Part shown: one piece after another, positions 42,489-52,425 of the stretch
Numbering within the stretch: the stretch's first letter is position 1
How the letters are laid out: every line of letters begins with the position of its first letter
From: Bradyrhizobium sp. Arg816
GTDB lineage: Bacteria > Pseudomonadota > Alphaproteobacteria > Rhizobiales > Xanthobacteraceae
Assembly (NCBI RefSeq): GCF_029989365.1
Contig: NZ_JAPRAQ010000001.1
Span: forward strand, 1 to 64,000
Length of the DNA stretch: 64,000 bases
Direction of reading: 5' to 3'
The notes under the pieces: model-generated
Told to the model about the DNA's origin: nothing
Database searches by the model: none
What the model saw: only the letters and a program-made list of their open reading frames with translations
Program-made: the position numbers and the translations under genes

Positions 42489-44318
42489 ATGACAAAAAAG
42501 CCAACCAATGGGCATGCGCCCGCCAGCAACGGCGCTCGCCGCCACCTCCGCTCGCAGGAATGGTTCAACAATCCGCATAATCCGGGCATGACCGCGCTCT
42601 ATATGGAGCGCTACCTGAATTACGGCCTCACCCGGGCCGAGCTTCAGTCCGGCAAGCCGATCATCGGCATCGCCCAGACCGGCAACGACCTGTCCCCCTG
42701 CAACCGCCATCATATCGAGCTGGCGCACCGCGTCCGCGAAGGCATCCGCGAGGCCGGCGGCATCGCGATGGAATTCCCGACCCATCCGATCCAGGAGACC
42801 GGCAAGCGCCCGACTGCGGCGCTCGACCGCAACCTCGCCTATCTCGGCCTCGTCGAGATCCTCTACGGCTATCCGCTCGACGGCGTGGTGCTGACCACCG
42901 GCTGCGACAAGACCACGCCTGCCTGCATGATGGCGGCGGCGACCGTGAACCTGCCCGCGATCGTGCTGTCGGGCGGCCCGATGCTGAACGGCTGGCATGC
43001 CGGCGAGCGCACCGGCTCCGGCACCATCGTCTGGAAGTCGCGCGAACGGCTCGCCGCCGGCGAGATCGACTATGAGGAATTCATGGAGATCGTGGCGTCC
43101 TCGGCGCCGTCGGTCGGCCATTGCAACACCATGGGCACCGCCTCGACCATGAACGGCCTTGCTGAAGCGCTCGGCTTCTCGCTGCCGGGCTGCGCGGCGA
43201 TCCCCGCCCCCTATCGCGAGCGCGGCCAGATCGCCTACGAGACCGGCAAGCGCGCCGTCGAGATGGTCTGGGAAGACCTCAAGCCTTCGGACATCCTGAC
43301 CCGCAAGGCGTTCGAGAACTGCATCGTGATCAACTCGGCGATCGGCGGCTCGACCAACGCGCCGATCCACATCAACGCGCTGGCGCGCCACATCGGCGTC
43401 GAGCTGTCGATCGACGACTGGCAGAAATTCGGCCACGACGTGCCGCTGCTGGTTAACATGCAGCCGGCCGGCTTCTACCTCGGCGAGGAATTCCACCGCG
43501 CCGGCGGCGTGCCGGCAGTGGTGCGCGAGCTGATGAAGCACAAGCGCATCCATGAGGACGCGGTCACGGTGAACGGCCGCGGCATCGGCGAGAACTGCGC
43601 CAATGCGCCCGCGCCCGACAATGACGTGATCCGGACCTACGACAAGCCGCTGGTGAAGGACGCCGGCTTCCTGGTGCTGAAGGGCAATCTGTTCGATTCC
43701 GCGATCATGAAGACCAGCGTGATCTCCAAGGAGTTCCGCGACCGCTATCTCAGCAACCCGAAGGACCCTGGCGCATTCGAGGGCCGCGCCATCGTGTTCG
43801 AGGGACCCGAGGATTATCACGAGCGGATCGACGATCCTTCACTCGACATCGACGAGCATTGCATGCTGTTCGTCCGCGGCACCGGCCCGATCGGCTACCC
43901 CGGTGGCGCCGAGGTCGTGAACATGCAGCCGCCGACGGCGCTGATCAAACGCGGCATTCTCGCCCTGCCCTGCATCGGCGACGGCCGCCAGTCCGGCACC
44001 TCGGGCTCGCCGTCGATCCTGAATGCCTCGCCGGAAGCTGCCGCCAATGGCGGGCTCGCGATCCTCAAGACCGGCGACAAGGTGCGCATCGACCTCAACA
44101 AGGGCAGCGCCAATATTCTCATTTCGGACGACGAGGTGAAGAAGCGCCACGCCGAGCTGATGGCCAATGGCGGCTTCAAGCATCCGGCGAACCAGACGCC
44201 GTGGCAGGAGATCTACCGCAACACCGTCGGCCAGCAATCGACCGGCGCCTGCATGGAGCTCGCCACACGCTACCAGAACGTCGCCGGCACATTTGGTGTG
44301 GCGCGGGACAATCACTAA
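42489..44318 (+). CDS. Aldonate dehydratase, IlvD/Edd family (arabinonate/xylonate type)
   Basis: The 609-residue protein belongs to the IlvD/Edd dehydratases, removing water from an aldonate to give a 2-keto-3-deoxy acid. Three Fe-S ligand cysteines are at 71 ([10 protein letters not shown]), 139 ([11 protein letters not shown]) and 212 ([12 protein letters not shown]). The spacings of 68 and 73 match the L-arabinonate dehydratase group. The catalytic serine lies in [14 protein letters not shown] [18 protein letters not shown] precedes the ATG at 42489. It is the first structural gene of the rightward part, downstream of operator 2. The exact sugar acid is open. Confidence 0.9.
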   Translation: MTKKPTNGHAPASNGARRHLRSQEWFNNPHNPGMTALYMERYLNYGLTRAELQSGKPIIGIAQTGNDLSPCNRHHIELAHRVREGIREAGGIAMEFPTHPIQETGKRPTAALDRNLAYLGLVEILYGYPLDGVVLTTGCDKTTPACMMAAATVNLPAIVLSGGPMLNGWHAGERTGSGTIVWKSRERLAAGEIDYEEFMEIVASSAPSVGHCNTMGTASTMNGLAEALGFSLPGCAAIPAPYRERGQIAYETGKRAVEMVWEDLKPSDILTRKAFENCIVINSAIGGSTNAPIHINALARHIGVELSIDDWQKFGHDVPLLVNMQPAGFYLGEEFHRAGGVPAVVRELMKHKRIHEDAVTVNGRGIGENCANAPAPDNDVIRTYDKPLVKDAGFLVLKGNLFDSAIMKTSVISKEFRDRYLSNPKDPGAFEGRAIVFEGPEDYHERIDDPSLDIDEHCMLFVRGTGPIGYPGGAEVVNMQPPTALIKRGILALPCIGDGRQSGTSGSPSILNASPEAAANGGLAILKTGDKVRIDLNKGSANILISDDEVKKRHAELMANGGFKHPANQTPWQEIYRNTVGQQSTGACMELATRYQNVAGTFGVARDNH

Positions 44319-44326
44319 CAGCACAC

Positions 44327-44412
44327 CGTCATTGCGAGGAGCGAAGCGACGAAGCAATCCAGACTGTCTCCGCGGCGAGATTCTGGATTGCTTCGCTTCG
44401 CTCGCAATGACG
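44327..44412. repeat. Dispersed palindromic intergenic repeat, family C, copy 1
   Basis: CGTCATTGCGAGGAGCGAAG at the left and CTTCGCTCGCAATGACG at the right are inverted ends. GAAGCAATCCAGA and TCTGGATTGCTTC form the inner stem. Copies are at 61026-61106 and, degenerate, at 19699-19814. It lies between the dehydratase and the first SDR gene, so it may partly separate them in expression. Confidence 0.8.
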
Positions 44413-44446
44413 ATCCGATAGACAATTCAAGAAGGAGAACAAGAAA

Positions 44447-45178
44447 ATGGCAGACCGCCTCAAGGGAAAGCGCGCCGTCGTCACGGCTGCAGCAGCAGGC
44501 ATCGGGCGCGCATGCGCCATCGCATTCGCGCGTGAGGGCGCAACCGTCATCGCGACCGATATCAACGAGGCCGGCATCGCGGGCCTGACCAAGGAAGGCA
44601 TCGCCGAGGTCGCAAAGCTCGACGTCCGCAACACCGCCGACGTCAACGCCTTCGCCAAGCGCATCGGCAAGGTCGACATCCTGCTCAACGCGGCGGGCTT
44701 CGTGCATCACGGCACCATCCTGGAGTGCTCGGAAGAGGATTTTGACTTCTCGTTCGACCTCAACGTTAAGTCGATGCACCGGACCATCAGGGCGTTCCTG
44801 CCCGAGATGCTGGCTGGCGGCGGCGGCAGCATCGTCAACATCTCGTCCTGCGCGGCGCTGCGGCCGCCGGCCAACCGCTACGTCTACAGCGCGTCGAAGG
44901 CGGCGGTGTCGCTGCTGACGCGCGCGGTCGCGCTCGACTTCATCACCAAGGGCATCCGCTGCAACAGCATCTGTCCCGGCACCGTCGAGACGCCCTCGAT
45001 GCTCGACCGCGCCGCCGCGCAGGGACCGCAGGGCAAGGAGATGTTCGTCTCCCGCCAGAAGATGGGCCGGCTCGGCACCGCCGACGAAATCGCATCCATG
45101 GCGGTCTATCTCGGCAGCGACGAAAGCGCATTCACCACCGGCGTCGACCTTGTCGTCGACGGCGGCTACATGCTCTGA
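44447..45178 (+). CDS. Short-chain dehydrogenase, 2-keto-3-deoxy-L-fuconate dehydrogenase-like
   Basis: The 243-residue classical SDR has VTAAAAGIGRACAIAFAREG with the NAD site, LLNAAGFVHHGTILECSEED, serine/tyrosine/lysine catalytic residues around NISSCAALR and YVYSASKAA, and CPGTVETPSML. The AGFVHHGTIL and YVYSASKAAV stretches resemble 2-keto-3-deoxy-L-fuconate dehydrogenases of the oxidative L-fucose route. It would oxidise a 2-keto-3-deoxy acid at C4. AAGGAG precedes the ATG. It is in the LacI-controlled locus after the dehydratase. Confidence 0.87.
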   Translation: MADRLKGKRAVVTAAAAGIGRACAIAFAREGATVIATDINEAGIAGLTKEGIAEVAKLDVRNTADVNAFAKRIGKVDILLNAAGFVHHGTILECSEEDFDFSFDLNVKSMHRTIRAFLPEMLAGGGGSIVNISSCAALRPPANRYVYSASKAAVSLLTRAVALDFITKGIRCNSICPGTVETPSMLDRAAAQGPQGKEMFVSRQKMGRLGTADEIASMAVYLGSDESAFTTGVDLVVDGGYML

Positions 45179-45182
45179 TCGC

Positions 45183-45280
45183 TCCTCATCCCCAGGAGGC
45201 GCGACAGCGCCCTCCCGAGGGATGGGCCACGGGCTTATGGTTCGAGACGCGCGCAACTGCGCGCTCCTCACCATGAGGGA
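45183..45280. repeat. Dispersed hairpin repeat between the two SDR genes
   Basis: CCTCATCCCCAGGAGGC at the left and TCCTCACCATGAGGGATA at the right, with TCGAGACGCGCGCAACTGCG inside, form two nested hairpins typical of a Bradyrhizobium intergenic element. A related hairpin lies at about 17130-17185. It may weaken cotranscription of the two dehydrogenase genes. Confidence 0.55.
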
Positions 45281-45298
45281 TAGATAGGGGAGTTCTCG

Positions 45299-46045
45299 AT
45301 GAACAAGATCGATCTCAACGGCCGCATTGCCGTCGTCACCGGCGGCGCGCAGGGCTTTGGCCGTGCCATCACCCGGCGTTTCATCGACTCCGGCGCCAAG
45401 GTCGCGATCTGGGATTTCGACTCGGCTCTCGCCGAGAAGACCGCGAATGAAGTCGGCGGCGAGACAAAGGTCTTCAAGGTCGACGTCACCGACCCCGCCG
45501 CCGTCGAGCAGGCGCGCGATGCGACGCTTGCCGCCTTCGGCAAGATCGACATCCTCGTCAACAATGCCGGCATCGCCGGCGTCAACAAGCCGGTCTGGGA
45601 GACCGATCTCGAGGAGTGGCGCAAGGTCCTGCGCATCAATCTCGACGGCCCTTTCATCGTCTGCAAGGCGATCGTGCCGACGATGCTCAAGCAGAAATAC
45701 GGGCGGATCGTGAACATCGCCTCGATCGCCGGCAAGGAAGGCAATCCCAACGCCTCGCATTATTCGGCCTCCAAGGCCGGACTGATCGCGCTGACGAAAT
45801 CGCTCGGCAAGGAATTGGCGGCACATGACATCCTCGTGAATGCGGTGACGCCGGCCGCGGCGAAGACCGCGATCTTCGACCAGATGACGCAGCAGCATAT
45901 CGACTTCATGCTGTCGAAAATCCCCAAGGCGCGCTTCGTGCTGGTGGAAGAGCTCGCCGCGATGGTGAGCTGGCTCGCATCCCAAGATTGTGCCTTCTCC
46001 ACCGGCGCGGTGTTTGATATTTCCGGCGGACGGGCGACCTACTGA
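45299..46045 (+). CDS. Short-chain dehydrogenase/reductase
   Basis: The 248-residue classical SDR has VTGGAQGFGRAITRRFIDSG (NAD site), ILVNNAGIAGVNKPVWETD, and the Ser-Tyr-Lys set in IASIAGKEG and HYSASKAGLIALTKSLGKEL. The C-terminal part carries DISGGRATY. It could oxidise a sugar to the lactone or aldonate that feeds the dehydratase, or act later in the route. The position in the LacI locus supports the first option, which is inference. GGGGAG precedes the ATG. Confidence 0.87.
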   Translation: MNKIDLNGRIAVVTGGAQGFGRAITRRFIDSGAKVAIWDFDSALAEKTANEVGGETKVFKVDVTDPAAVEQARDATLAAFGKIDILVNNAGIAGVNKPVWETDLEEWRKVLRINLDGPFIVCKAIVPTMLKQKYGRIVNIASIAGKEGNPNASHYSASKAGLIALTKSLGKELAAHDILVNAVTPAAAKTAIFDQMTQQHIDFMLSKIPKARFVLVEELAAMVSWLASQDCAFSTGAVFDISGGRATY

Positions 46046-46052
46046 GGCAGCC

Positions 46053-46445
46053 ATGATCCGGGAAGGTGGATGCCTGTGCGGCGCGGTGCGGTTCAAGGCG
46101 GAAGGTGAGCCGCTCAACGTCCGCATCTGCCATTGCCGCATGTGCCAGAAGGCGATGGGCTCGCCCTACTTTGCTCGCGCGCAATTCGACCAGCGCGCGC
46201 TGACCGTCGAGGGCGACACCGCCCGCTATGCGTCGTCCGAAAACATCGACCGCGTGTTCTGCAAGCAGTGCGGCACGCGGCTGTTCGCCTGGCGGCGCAA
46301 CGGCACGCTGGCCGGCGTTTCGCTTGCGACCTTCGACGACCGCAACGCCTTTGCGCCGACCGAGCACATCTGGGTGAGCGAGAAGCTCGCCTGGGTGAAT
46401 CTCGATGACGGTCTGGTGCAACACCAGGGGACGATCCCGACCTGA
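46053..46445 (+). CDS. GFA family (S-(hydroxymethyl)glutathione-activating-like) zinc protein
   Basis: The 130-residue protein has the zinc pattern of the GFA/CENP-V family: GGCLCGAVRFKAEGE, ICHCRMCQKAMGSPYF, and FCKQCGTRLFAWRRN with seven cysteines. Relatives bind glutathione adducts of formaldehyde, but most family members have no known role. It starts seven bases after the SDR stop, so it may be cotranscribed with it. It ends eight bases from the convergent DMT exporter stop. Confidence 0.83.
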   Translation: MIREGGCLCGAVRFKAEGEPLNVRICHCRMCQKAMGSPYFARAQFDQRALTVEGDTARYASSENIDRVFCKQCGTRLFAWRRNGTLAGVSLATFDDRNAFAPTEHIWVSEKLAWVNLDDGLVQHQGTIPT

Positions 46446-46453
46446 GGTCGCGA

Positions 46454-47353
46454 TCAGCCTGAGGCGCCAGCCGTTGCAACGCGCCGTCCCGCCGTCGTCG
46501 CGATCCAGATCCCGGCAAACACCGCGACGATGCCGGCCGCCAGATTCCAGCGCAGCGGCTCGTTCAGCAGCCACGCGCCGACCAGCGACGCCGTGATCGG
46601 GTTGACCGTGACCGAGATCGCGACGCGCGTCGGCGTGGTCCGCTCCAGCGCGAAGGCCCAGAGATAGAAGGTCAGCGCAGCACCAAAGGCGCCGAGATAG
46701 AAAGCCGCCAGCCATTGCGGCGCGCCGAAGCCGGCGACCGGCGCAAAACTGCCGCGGATATAAGAGAGCAGGACGAGGCAGGCCGCCCCAGCCGCCATGC
46801 TCATCGTGGTGAAGGCGATCGGGCCGGAGCGCCGGATCAGCGGCTTCGACCAGATACCGTAGAGCGCCATGCACAGCGCTGCCGCCATCATCAGGAGATC
46901 GCCGCGCCAGGCGCCCGATGGTGCCGAGGTCAGGTCGGAGAGCAGCGCGACGGCGACGCCAAATGTCGCTATCACGACACCAATCGATTTACGCCAGCTC
47001 AGGGCCTCGGCGCCGAGCGCGGCGCCGATCACGAGTGACAGCAACGGAAGCGTCGACAAGGCGAGCGCGCCGCGCGCGGCGGTCGTGAAGATCAGCGACG
47101 CGTTGAACAGGATCGGAAACAGCGCGAAGAACAGGATGCCGAGCCCGGTCGCGGCGGCCCAGTCCCCTCGCCCCGGCCAGCGGTCACCGCGGAACAGCGT
47201 GAGAGGCAACAGCAGCAGGAAGCCGATGCCGAACCGGAACGAGCCGATTGCCAGCGGATCGAGGCTGCCCACGAGATAGCGCGTGGCGCCGATCGAGGTG
47301 CCGCCGAGGCCGCTCGACAGCACCGCGGCCAGAACGCCGGAGATTTCGCCCAC
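46454..47353 (-). CDS. DMT superfamily (EamA) transporter
   Basis: The 299-residue protein has ten hydrophobic segments in two EamA repeats, with GFGAPQWLAAFYLGAFGAAL and RVAISVTVNPITASLVGAWL in the second half. Such proteins export amino acids or other small metabolites. The best start is GTG at 47351-47353, with GGGAGG at ideal distance; an ATG eleven codons upstream at 47386 would place that site inside the gene. It is divergent from the LysR gene at 47444, likely its regulator. Confidence 0.87.
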   Translation of the reverse strand: MGEISGVLAAVLSSGLGGTSIGATRYLVGSLDPLAIGSFRFGIGFLLLLPLTLFRGDRWPGRGDWAAATGLGILFFALFPILFNASLIFTTAARGALALSTLPLLSLVIGAALGAEALSWRKSIGVVIATFGVAVALLSDLTSAPSGAWRGDLLMMAAALCMALYGIWSKPLIRRSGPIAFTTMSMAAGAACLVLLSYIRGSFAPVAGFGAPQWLAAFYLGAFGAALTFYLWAFALERTTPTRVAISVTVNPITASLVGAWLLNEPLRWNLAAGIVAVFAGIWIATTAGRRVATAGASG

Positions 47354-47412
47354 ACTTCCTCCCTTGACGAGCCTCGAACGCAGCATACGAGGCGCGCCGA
47401 AACAGGGAATGG

Positions 47413-47446
47413 AGTTTCCGTCATGCTGGGATAAGTTTTCGTCATG
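47413..47446. promoter_or_regulatory. 21-bp-period direct repeat before the LysR gene
   Basis: AGTTTCCGTCATG (47413-47425) and AGTTTTCGTCATG (47434-47446) match at 12 of 13 positions with a 21-bp period, two helical turns. The second copy includes the LysR start codon. Bound protein would sit on one face of the DNA and block translation start or transcription. It lies between the divergent DMT exporter and LysR genes. Confidence 0.5.
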
Positions 47447-48310
47447 ACCACGCCTGTTCTCGATCCCGATCTGCTGAAGGCATTTCTCGCCGTCGCCGAG
47501 CATCGCTCGTTCACGCGCGCAGCCCAATTGCTCAACCGGACCCAGTCGGCGATCAGCGTCCAGATCAAGCGCCTGGAGGAGCGGATCGGCACCAAGTTGT
47601 TTGAGCGCACCAGGGCCGGCGTCGCGCTGACCGCGGCGGGCGAAGAACTCCTCGTTTATGCGAGACGGCTTCTCGACCTCAATGCAGAGGCGATCGATGT
47701 GCTCCGCGCGCGCAAGCACGACGCCGTGGTCCGCCTCGGCGTGATGGACGATTACGGCACGATCGTCATTCCGCCCTTGCTGGCGCGCTTTGCCCAAAAC
47801 CATCCGGAGATCCGGGTCGAGATCGAGACCGGCTTGACCGCGACGATGCCGGCGCGGGTCGGCGAGGCCTATGACCTCGTCATCGCCATGCATCCGGAAG
47901 GACGCGGCGATGGCGAGTTGCTCCGGTGCGAGCAGGCGGTCTGGGCTGCGGGCGGATCGTACTCAGCCGAGGCGCACGACACGCTGCCCGTCGCGCTCTA
48001 CCCGCCGGGCTGCCTGTTCCGGCAATGGGCCGCGGAGGCGCTGGATGCCGCAGGCCGGCCCTGGCGCCTCGCCTTTGTCAGCCGCACCCTTGCGGCGGTG
48101 GAGGCGATCGCGGCGCAGGGCGTTGCGATCACCGTCGTGAAGGCCGGCACCCTGCCCCCTCGCCTGCGCATCCTGTCGAACGGCCTGCCGCCGCTGCCGG
48201 CCGCGGATATCCGCCTGCACCGCGCGCGCAACCTGTCGCGTCCGGCGGCGCTGCTGGCGGATCATTTGCGACGTAGTTTTTCGGAACCGGCCACCCTATC
48301 TAGAGCTTGA
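47444..48310 (+). CDS. LysR family transcriptional regulator
   Basis: The 288-residue protein has a LysR helix-turn-helix at residues 8-66 (LLKAFLAVAEHRSFTRAAQL and RTQSAISVQIKRLEERIG), followed by an effector-binding domain with VRLGVMDDYGTIVIPPLLAR. It is divergent from the DMT exporter, with a 21-bp direct repeat between, and likely controls the exporter and itself. The inducer is unknown. Confidence 0.9.
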   Translation: MTTPVLDPDLLKAFLAVAEHRSFTRAAQLLNRTQSAISVQIKRLEERIGTKLFERTRAGVALTAAGEELLVYARRLLDLNAEAIDVLRARKHDAVVRLGVMDDYGTIVIPPLLARFAQNHPEIRVEIETGLTATMPARVGEAYDLVIAMHPEGRGDGELLRCEQAVWAAGGSYSAEAHDTLPVALYPPGCLFRQWAAEALDAAGRPWRLAFVSRTLAAVEAIAAQGVAITVVKAGTLPPRLRILSNGLPPLPAADIRLHRARNLSRPAALLADHLRRSFSEPATLSRA

Positions 48311-48376
48311 GCGCTGCTGCACCGCCGGTTGGCTGGGACGGCTGCAAGGCCGCAGGCAAACCGGGATAGACGAGCC

Positions 48377-49057
48377 GTGAACATTTCCCTTTATGAGCTT
48401 TCCGTATGGGTGCTACCGCTGCTGCTCGCCATCACCTTCCACGAGGCCGCGCACGCTTTCGTCGCGTACCGTCTCGGTGACAACACGGCCTGGCAGCTCG
48501 GCCGCGTCAGCTTCAACCCTATCAAGCATATCGATCCGTTCGGCACCCTGATCCTGCCGGCGATGCTGCTGTTCGCGCACTCACCGTTCCTGTTCGGTTA
48601 TGCCAAGCCGGTTCCCGTCAATTTCCGCAAGCTCAACCATCCCAGGCTCGACATGGTCTGGGTGGCCCTTGCCGGGCCCGCCACCAACATCCTGCTGGCG
48701 CTCGCGGCGGCTCTCGCCCTGCATGCCCTGCCCCTTGCACCGGCGGCCTCGGCCCAGTGGATCTTCGACAACCTCAAGAATGCGCTGGTGATCAACGCGG
48801 TGCTGGCGGTGTTCAACATGATGCCGATCCCGCCGCTCGACGGCGGGCGCGTCGCGGTCGGGCTGTTGCCTCGGGCCCTCGCCATGCCGCTGGCCCGGCT
48901 CGAGCCGTTCGGGATGCTGATCCTGATCGGCCTGTTGATCCTGCTGCCGCTCGCGGGCTCGCAGCTCGGTCTAAATCTTGATGTTATTTCAGGAATACTG
49001 CGAACGTTGACCGGTTATGTGATTCAGGCTGTTCTCTTCCTGACCGGCAACGCGTAG
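48377..49057 (+). CDS. Site-2 protease family (M50) membrane metalloprotease
   Basis: The 226-residue membrane protein carries the zinc motif HEAAH (His22, Glu23, His26) inside the first membrane segment LLLAITFHEAAHAFVAYRLG, and the third ligand in NMMPIPPLDGGRVA. It is of the compact M50 type without PDZ domain, probably a regulated intramembrane protease. The GTG at 48377 (protein start NISLYELSVW) gives the family length; a frame open further upstream to 48329 has no good start. The next gene follows after 44 bases. Confidence 0.88.
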   Translation: MNISLYELSVWVLPLLLAITFHEAAHAFVAYRLGDNTAWQLGRVSFNPIKHIDPFGTLILPAMLLFAHSPFLFGYAKPVPVNFRKLNHPRLDMVWVALAGPATNILLALAAALALHALPLAPAASAQWIFDNLKNALVINAVLAVFNMMPIPPLDGGRVAVGLLPRALAMPLARLEPFGMLILIGLLILLPLAGSQLGLNLDVISGILRTLTGYVIQAVLFLTGNA

Positions 49058-49101
49058 TTCAACAGAACACCCGAACACAAGCCGAAGGTCTCGAGGCCGA
49101 C

Positions 49102-49539
49102 TTGGTCAAAGCTGCCGATATGCTGATCGCGCGACGCGCGGACACCCGCGCCCGCGCCGATTTTGCCACCTGGAAGATGATGGCCAAGCTCAACGGGGCC
49201 TCCGCGCTGCCTGCCGAGGCGCAAGAGTTCCTGGCCAGCTACAAGAACCTGCTGGCGCAGATGAGCGAGGGCGAGGCCACCGAGGCCACCATCGGCGCGA
49301 TCTACAAGGCCTACTATGCCGAGATGGGCGGCGCGGGAACTCCGCCCGACGTCCGGACCCGTCCGCCCGAGCCGGCAGCGGACAATGTTACCGCTTTCCG
49401 CCGCCCGCCTCCGAAACCGACGAAGACGGCCTCCTTTACGGCGGCGTTTAGCGGAGCCCAGAAACGGCCGCTCCCGGTGGCGCTGATCTTCGCCTGCCTG
49501 GTCGTGGTCTATGTCGGGATCCGGCTCTACTGGCGCTGA
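49102..49539 (+). CDS. Hypothetical protein with C-terminal membrane anchor
   Basis: The 145-residue protein has a helical N-terminal domain (ADMLIARRADTRARADFATW, LASYKNLLAQMSEGEATEA), a Pro-rich linker and one C-terminal membrane helix (ALIFACLVVVYVGIRLYW). The start is TTG at 49102 with GAGG upstream, or ATG at 49120. The family is not recognised. It may be in one transcript with the M50 protease. Its end overlaps the tonB end by 13 bases, convergently. Confidence 0.72.
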   Translation: MVKAADMLIARRADTRARADFATWKMMAKLNGASALPAEAQEFLASYKNLLAQMSEGEATEATIGAIYKAYYAEMGGAGTPPDVRTRPPEPAADNVTAFRRPPPKPTKTASFTAAFSGAQKRPLPVALIFACLVVVYVGIRLYWR

Positions 49540-50342
49540 GCCGATTTCTTCTTTTTCTTCTCGTCCGGCGGCGTGAAGATGATGTCGACGGTACGCTCGA
49601 ACCGGTCTTCGGTCAGTCCGGCCGGAGGCTGCGGGATGGGATCGGACTTGCGGACAATCGAGATCGCGGCCGCATCGTAGGCCACATCCCCTGACGACTC
49701 CACGACGTCGACGGACAGCACATTGCCCCTGCGGTTGATCGCGAAGCTGACCTTCACCTTCTGATTATTGGGCTGCTTGCCCTCGGGGTTGACCTTGTGG
49801 GCCGTGAGGTGCGCGCTGATCTTGCGATTCCAGTCGCTCGTAATCCTGAGGATGTCCTTGCCGAGGCCAAGCACCGGCGCCAGGGCCTTCTCGGCCTCGC
49901 GCGCGTCCTCGTCGAGTGTCTGCCGCGCCGTTGCAACCGACTGCGGCGAAGCCTCGGCAGCGGGTGTCTCGACCGCCGCGATCTTGGGATCCTCGTCCTG
50001 CGGCTTCTTCGAGGTGTTTTCGGTGACGACCCGATCGGGATCGTCGACCTGTTGCGACTGGTCCTTCGGAAGCTCGGTTTCCTTGGTCTCGGCCTTTTGC
50101 TCGGGAAGCGCCTGCTGCTCCTGCATCGCTTCGCTGTCCGGTCCCGGCGGAAGGTCGGTCTCGGGCGCCTTGGGCGAGGCCATCTCGACGGCGAACTCCG
50201 CGCCGGACGCGCCCAGGCCATCGTCGTCGTCATCGGTCCGCAGATGGGCCAGGGCAAGCGCGGCACCGCCCAGATGGAGCGCGAGCGCCGCCACCGCCGC
50301 CAAAATCCAGAGCTTCCGGGATGGTCTGGCTTCGTCCGACAT
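49527..50342 (-). CDS. tonB: TonB-family energy transducer
   Basis: The 271-residue protein has an N-terminal membrane anchor (KLWILAAVAALALHLGGAAL), a Glu/Pro/Lys-rich periplasmic linker (PEQKAETKETELPKDQS), and a C-terminal TonB domain with VKVSFAINRRGNVLSVDVVE and DAAAISIVRKSDPIP. It transmits the proton-motive force from ExbB-ExbD to the outer-membrane receptor. It follows exbD after nine bases and ends the iron operon. Confidence 0.88.
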   Translation of the reverse strand: MSDEARPSRKLWILAAVAALALHLGGAALALAHLRTDDDDDGLGASGAEFAVEMASPKAPETDLPPGPDSEAMQEQQALPEQKAETKETELPKDQSQQVDDPDRVVTENTSKKPQDEDPKIAAVETPAAEASPQSVATARQTLDEDAREAEKALAPVLGLGKDILRITSDWNRKISAHLTAHKVNPEGKQPNNQKVKVSFAINRRGNVLSVDVVESSGDVAYDAAAISIVRKSDPIPQPPAGLTEDRFERTVDIIFTPPDEKKKKKSAQRQ

Positions 50343-50351
50343 CGTGCGCCT

Positions 50352-50807
50352 CTAAGGCTGACCGGCGCCTGCCGCAGGCGCTCCGGGAGCGCCCTCCAGC
50401 GCGACCAGCTTCACCCGGGAATAGCCGCCTGAGCGCAAGAGCTCCATGACGCTCATCAATTCGCCATACGGCACCGAGCGATCGGCGCGCAGGAAGACAT
50501 ACTTGTCCTTGCTCATGTCGGACAGGCCGTCGAGGGTCCCGATCAACTCGGCGCGGTGGACCGGGTTTTCGCCGATCGCAAGCGTCAGGTCGGGCTTGAT
50601 GCTGAGATAGGTCGGCTTGTCCGGCTTCTTCTGCGGGGTCGCGCTCGAGGTCGGCAGATCGATCGGCAGGTCGACCGTGGAAAGCGGAGCTGCGACCATG
50701 AAGATGATCAGCAGTACCAGGATGACGTCGATGAACGGCGTGACGTTGATGTCATGCGTCTCGCCGAAATCGTCGTCGTCATCATTGTCTGCGAGCGAAA
50801 CGCCCAT
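50352..50807 (-). CDS. exbD: Biopolymer transport protein ExbD
   Basis: The 151-residue protein has a short acidic N-terminus, one membrane helix with the conserved aspartate ([20 protein letters not shown]), and a periplasmic domain ([20 protein letters not shown]). It works with ExbB to drive TonB. GGAG precedes the ATG, three bases after exbB. Confidence 0.92.
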   Translation of the reverse strand: MGVSLADNDDDDDFGETHDINVTPFIDVILVLLIIFMVAAPLSTVDLPIDLPTSSATPQKKPDKPTYLSIKPDLTLAIGENPVHRAELIGTLDGLSDMSKDKYVFLRADRSVPYGELMSVMELLRSGGYSRVKLVALEGAPGAPAAGAGQP

Positions 50808-50810
50808 GGT

Positions 50811-51715
<905 letters not shown>

Positions 51716-51719
<4 letters not shown>

Positions 51720-52405
51720 ACTTCGGCCCAGTAGCGAATGAGGTTGTGATAGATACCCGTCAATTTGACCGTTTCGGGATCGTCACGCCCGAGCCGTTCC
51801 ACCAGCGCCTGTATCGCGGTGTCGAGGTCAAAGATCATGCTCCGGGCTTGATCGTCCCGTATCATGCTCTGAAGCCAGAAGAAAGACGCAACCCGCGTCC
51901 CCCTCGTCACCGGCGTGACGAGATGGAGGCTGGTCGAGGGATAGAGCACGCAGTCCCCGGCTTGCAACTTCACTTCGTGCGAACCGTAGGTGTCCTCGAT
52001 CACAAGTTCGCCACCGTCATACTCTTCCGGCTCGGCCAGGAACAGCGTGACCGACAGGTCTGTGCGGATGCGAAGGCCGGTCAGGCGGTCGCCGCGGATC
52101 GCGTTGTCGACATGCAGCCCGAAATGATGGCCGCTGTTCGCCGCATAGCGGTTGAACAGCGGCGGGAAGATATGGAGCGGGATCGCCGCTGCCAGGAACC
52201 GCGGGTTCGACGTCAACGCCGAGATGATGCGGTTGCCGAGCTTGCGCGCGACCTCGCTGTCAGGCGGCAACTGCTCATTGCGCTTGACCATTGCTGACTG
52301 CGCGCCCGCGGTGGAGCGTCCGTCTTCCCATTCGCTGGCGTCCATGATGCGGCGGAAATCCGCCACATCATCCTTGCTCAGGACGCCTTCTATGCATGTC
52401 AGCAT
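51716..52405 (-). CDS. piuC: PKHD-type Fe(II)/2-oxoglutarate hydroxylase, PiuC-like
   Basis: The 229-residue protein has the double-stranded beta-helix of PKHD hydroxylases, with iron ligands in [12 protein letters not shown] (His-x-Asp) and in [12 protein letters not shown] (distal His), and the 2-oxoglutarate arginine in GTRVASFFW. PiuC-type genes are common next to TonB-dependent siderophore receptors. The role may be siderophore modification. GAGG precedes the ATG; it starts 20 bases after the receptor stop. Confidence 0.9.
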
Positions 52406-52425
52406 GGCACCTCGTCGTTACTCCA

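Noticed and set aside
46454..47893. Long minus-strand frame extending beyond the DMT exporter
   Set aside because: The extension lies opposite the LysR gene and is a shadow. The exporter starts at the GTG at 47353 with a strong ribosome site.
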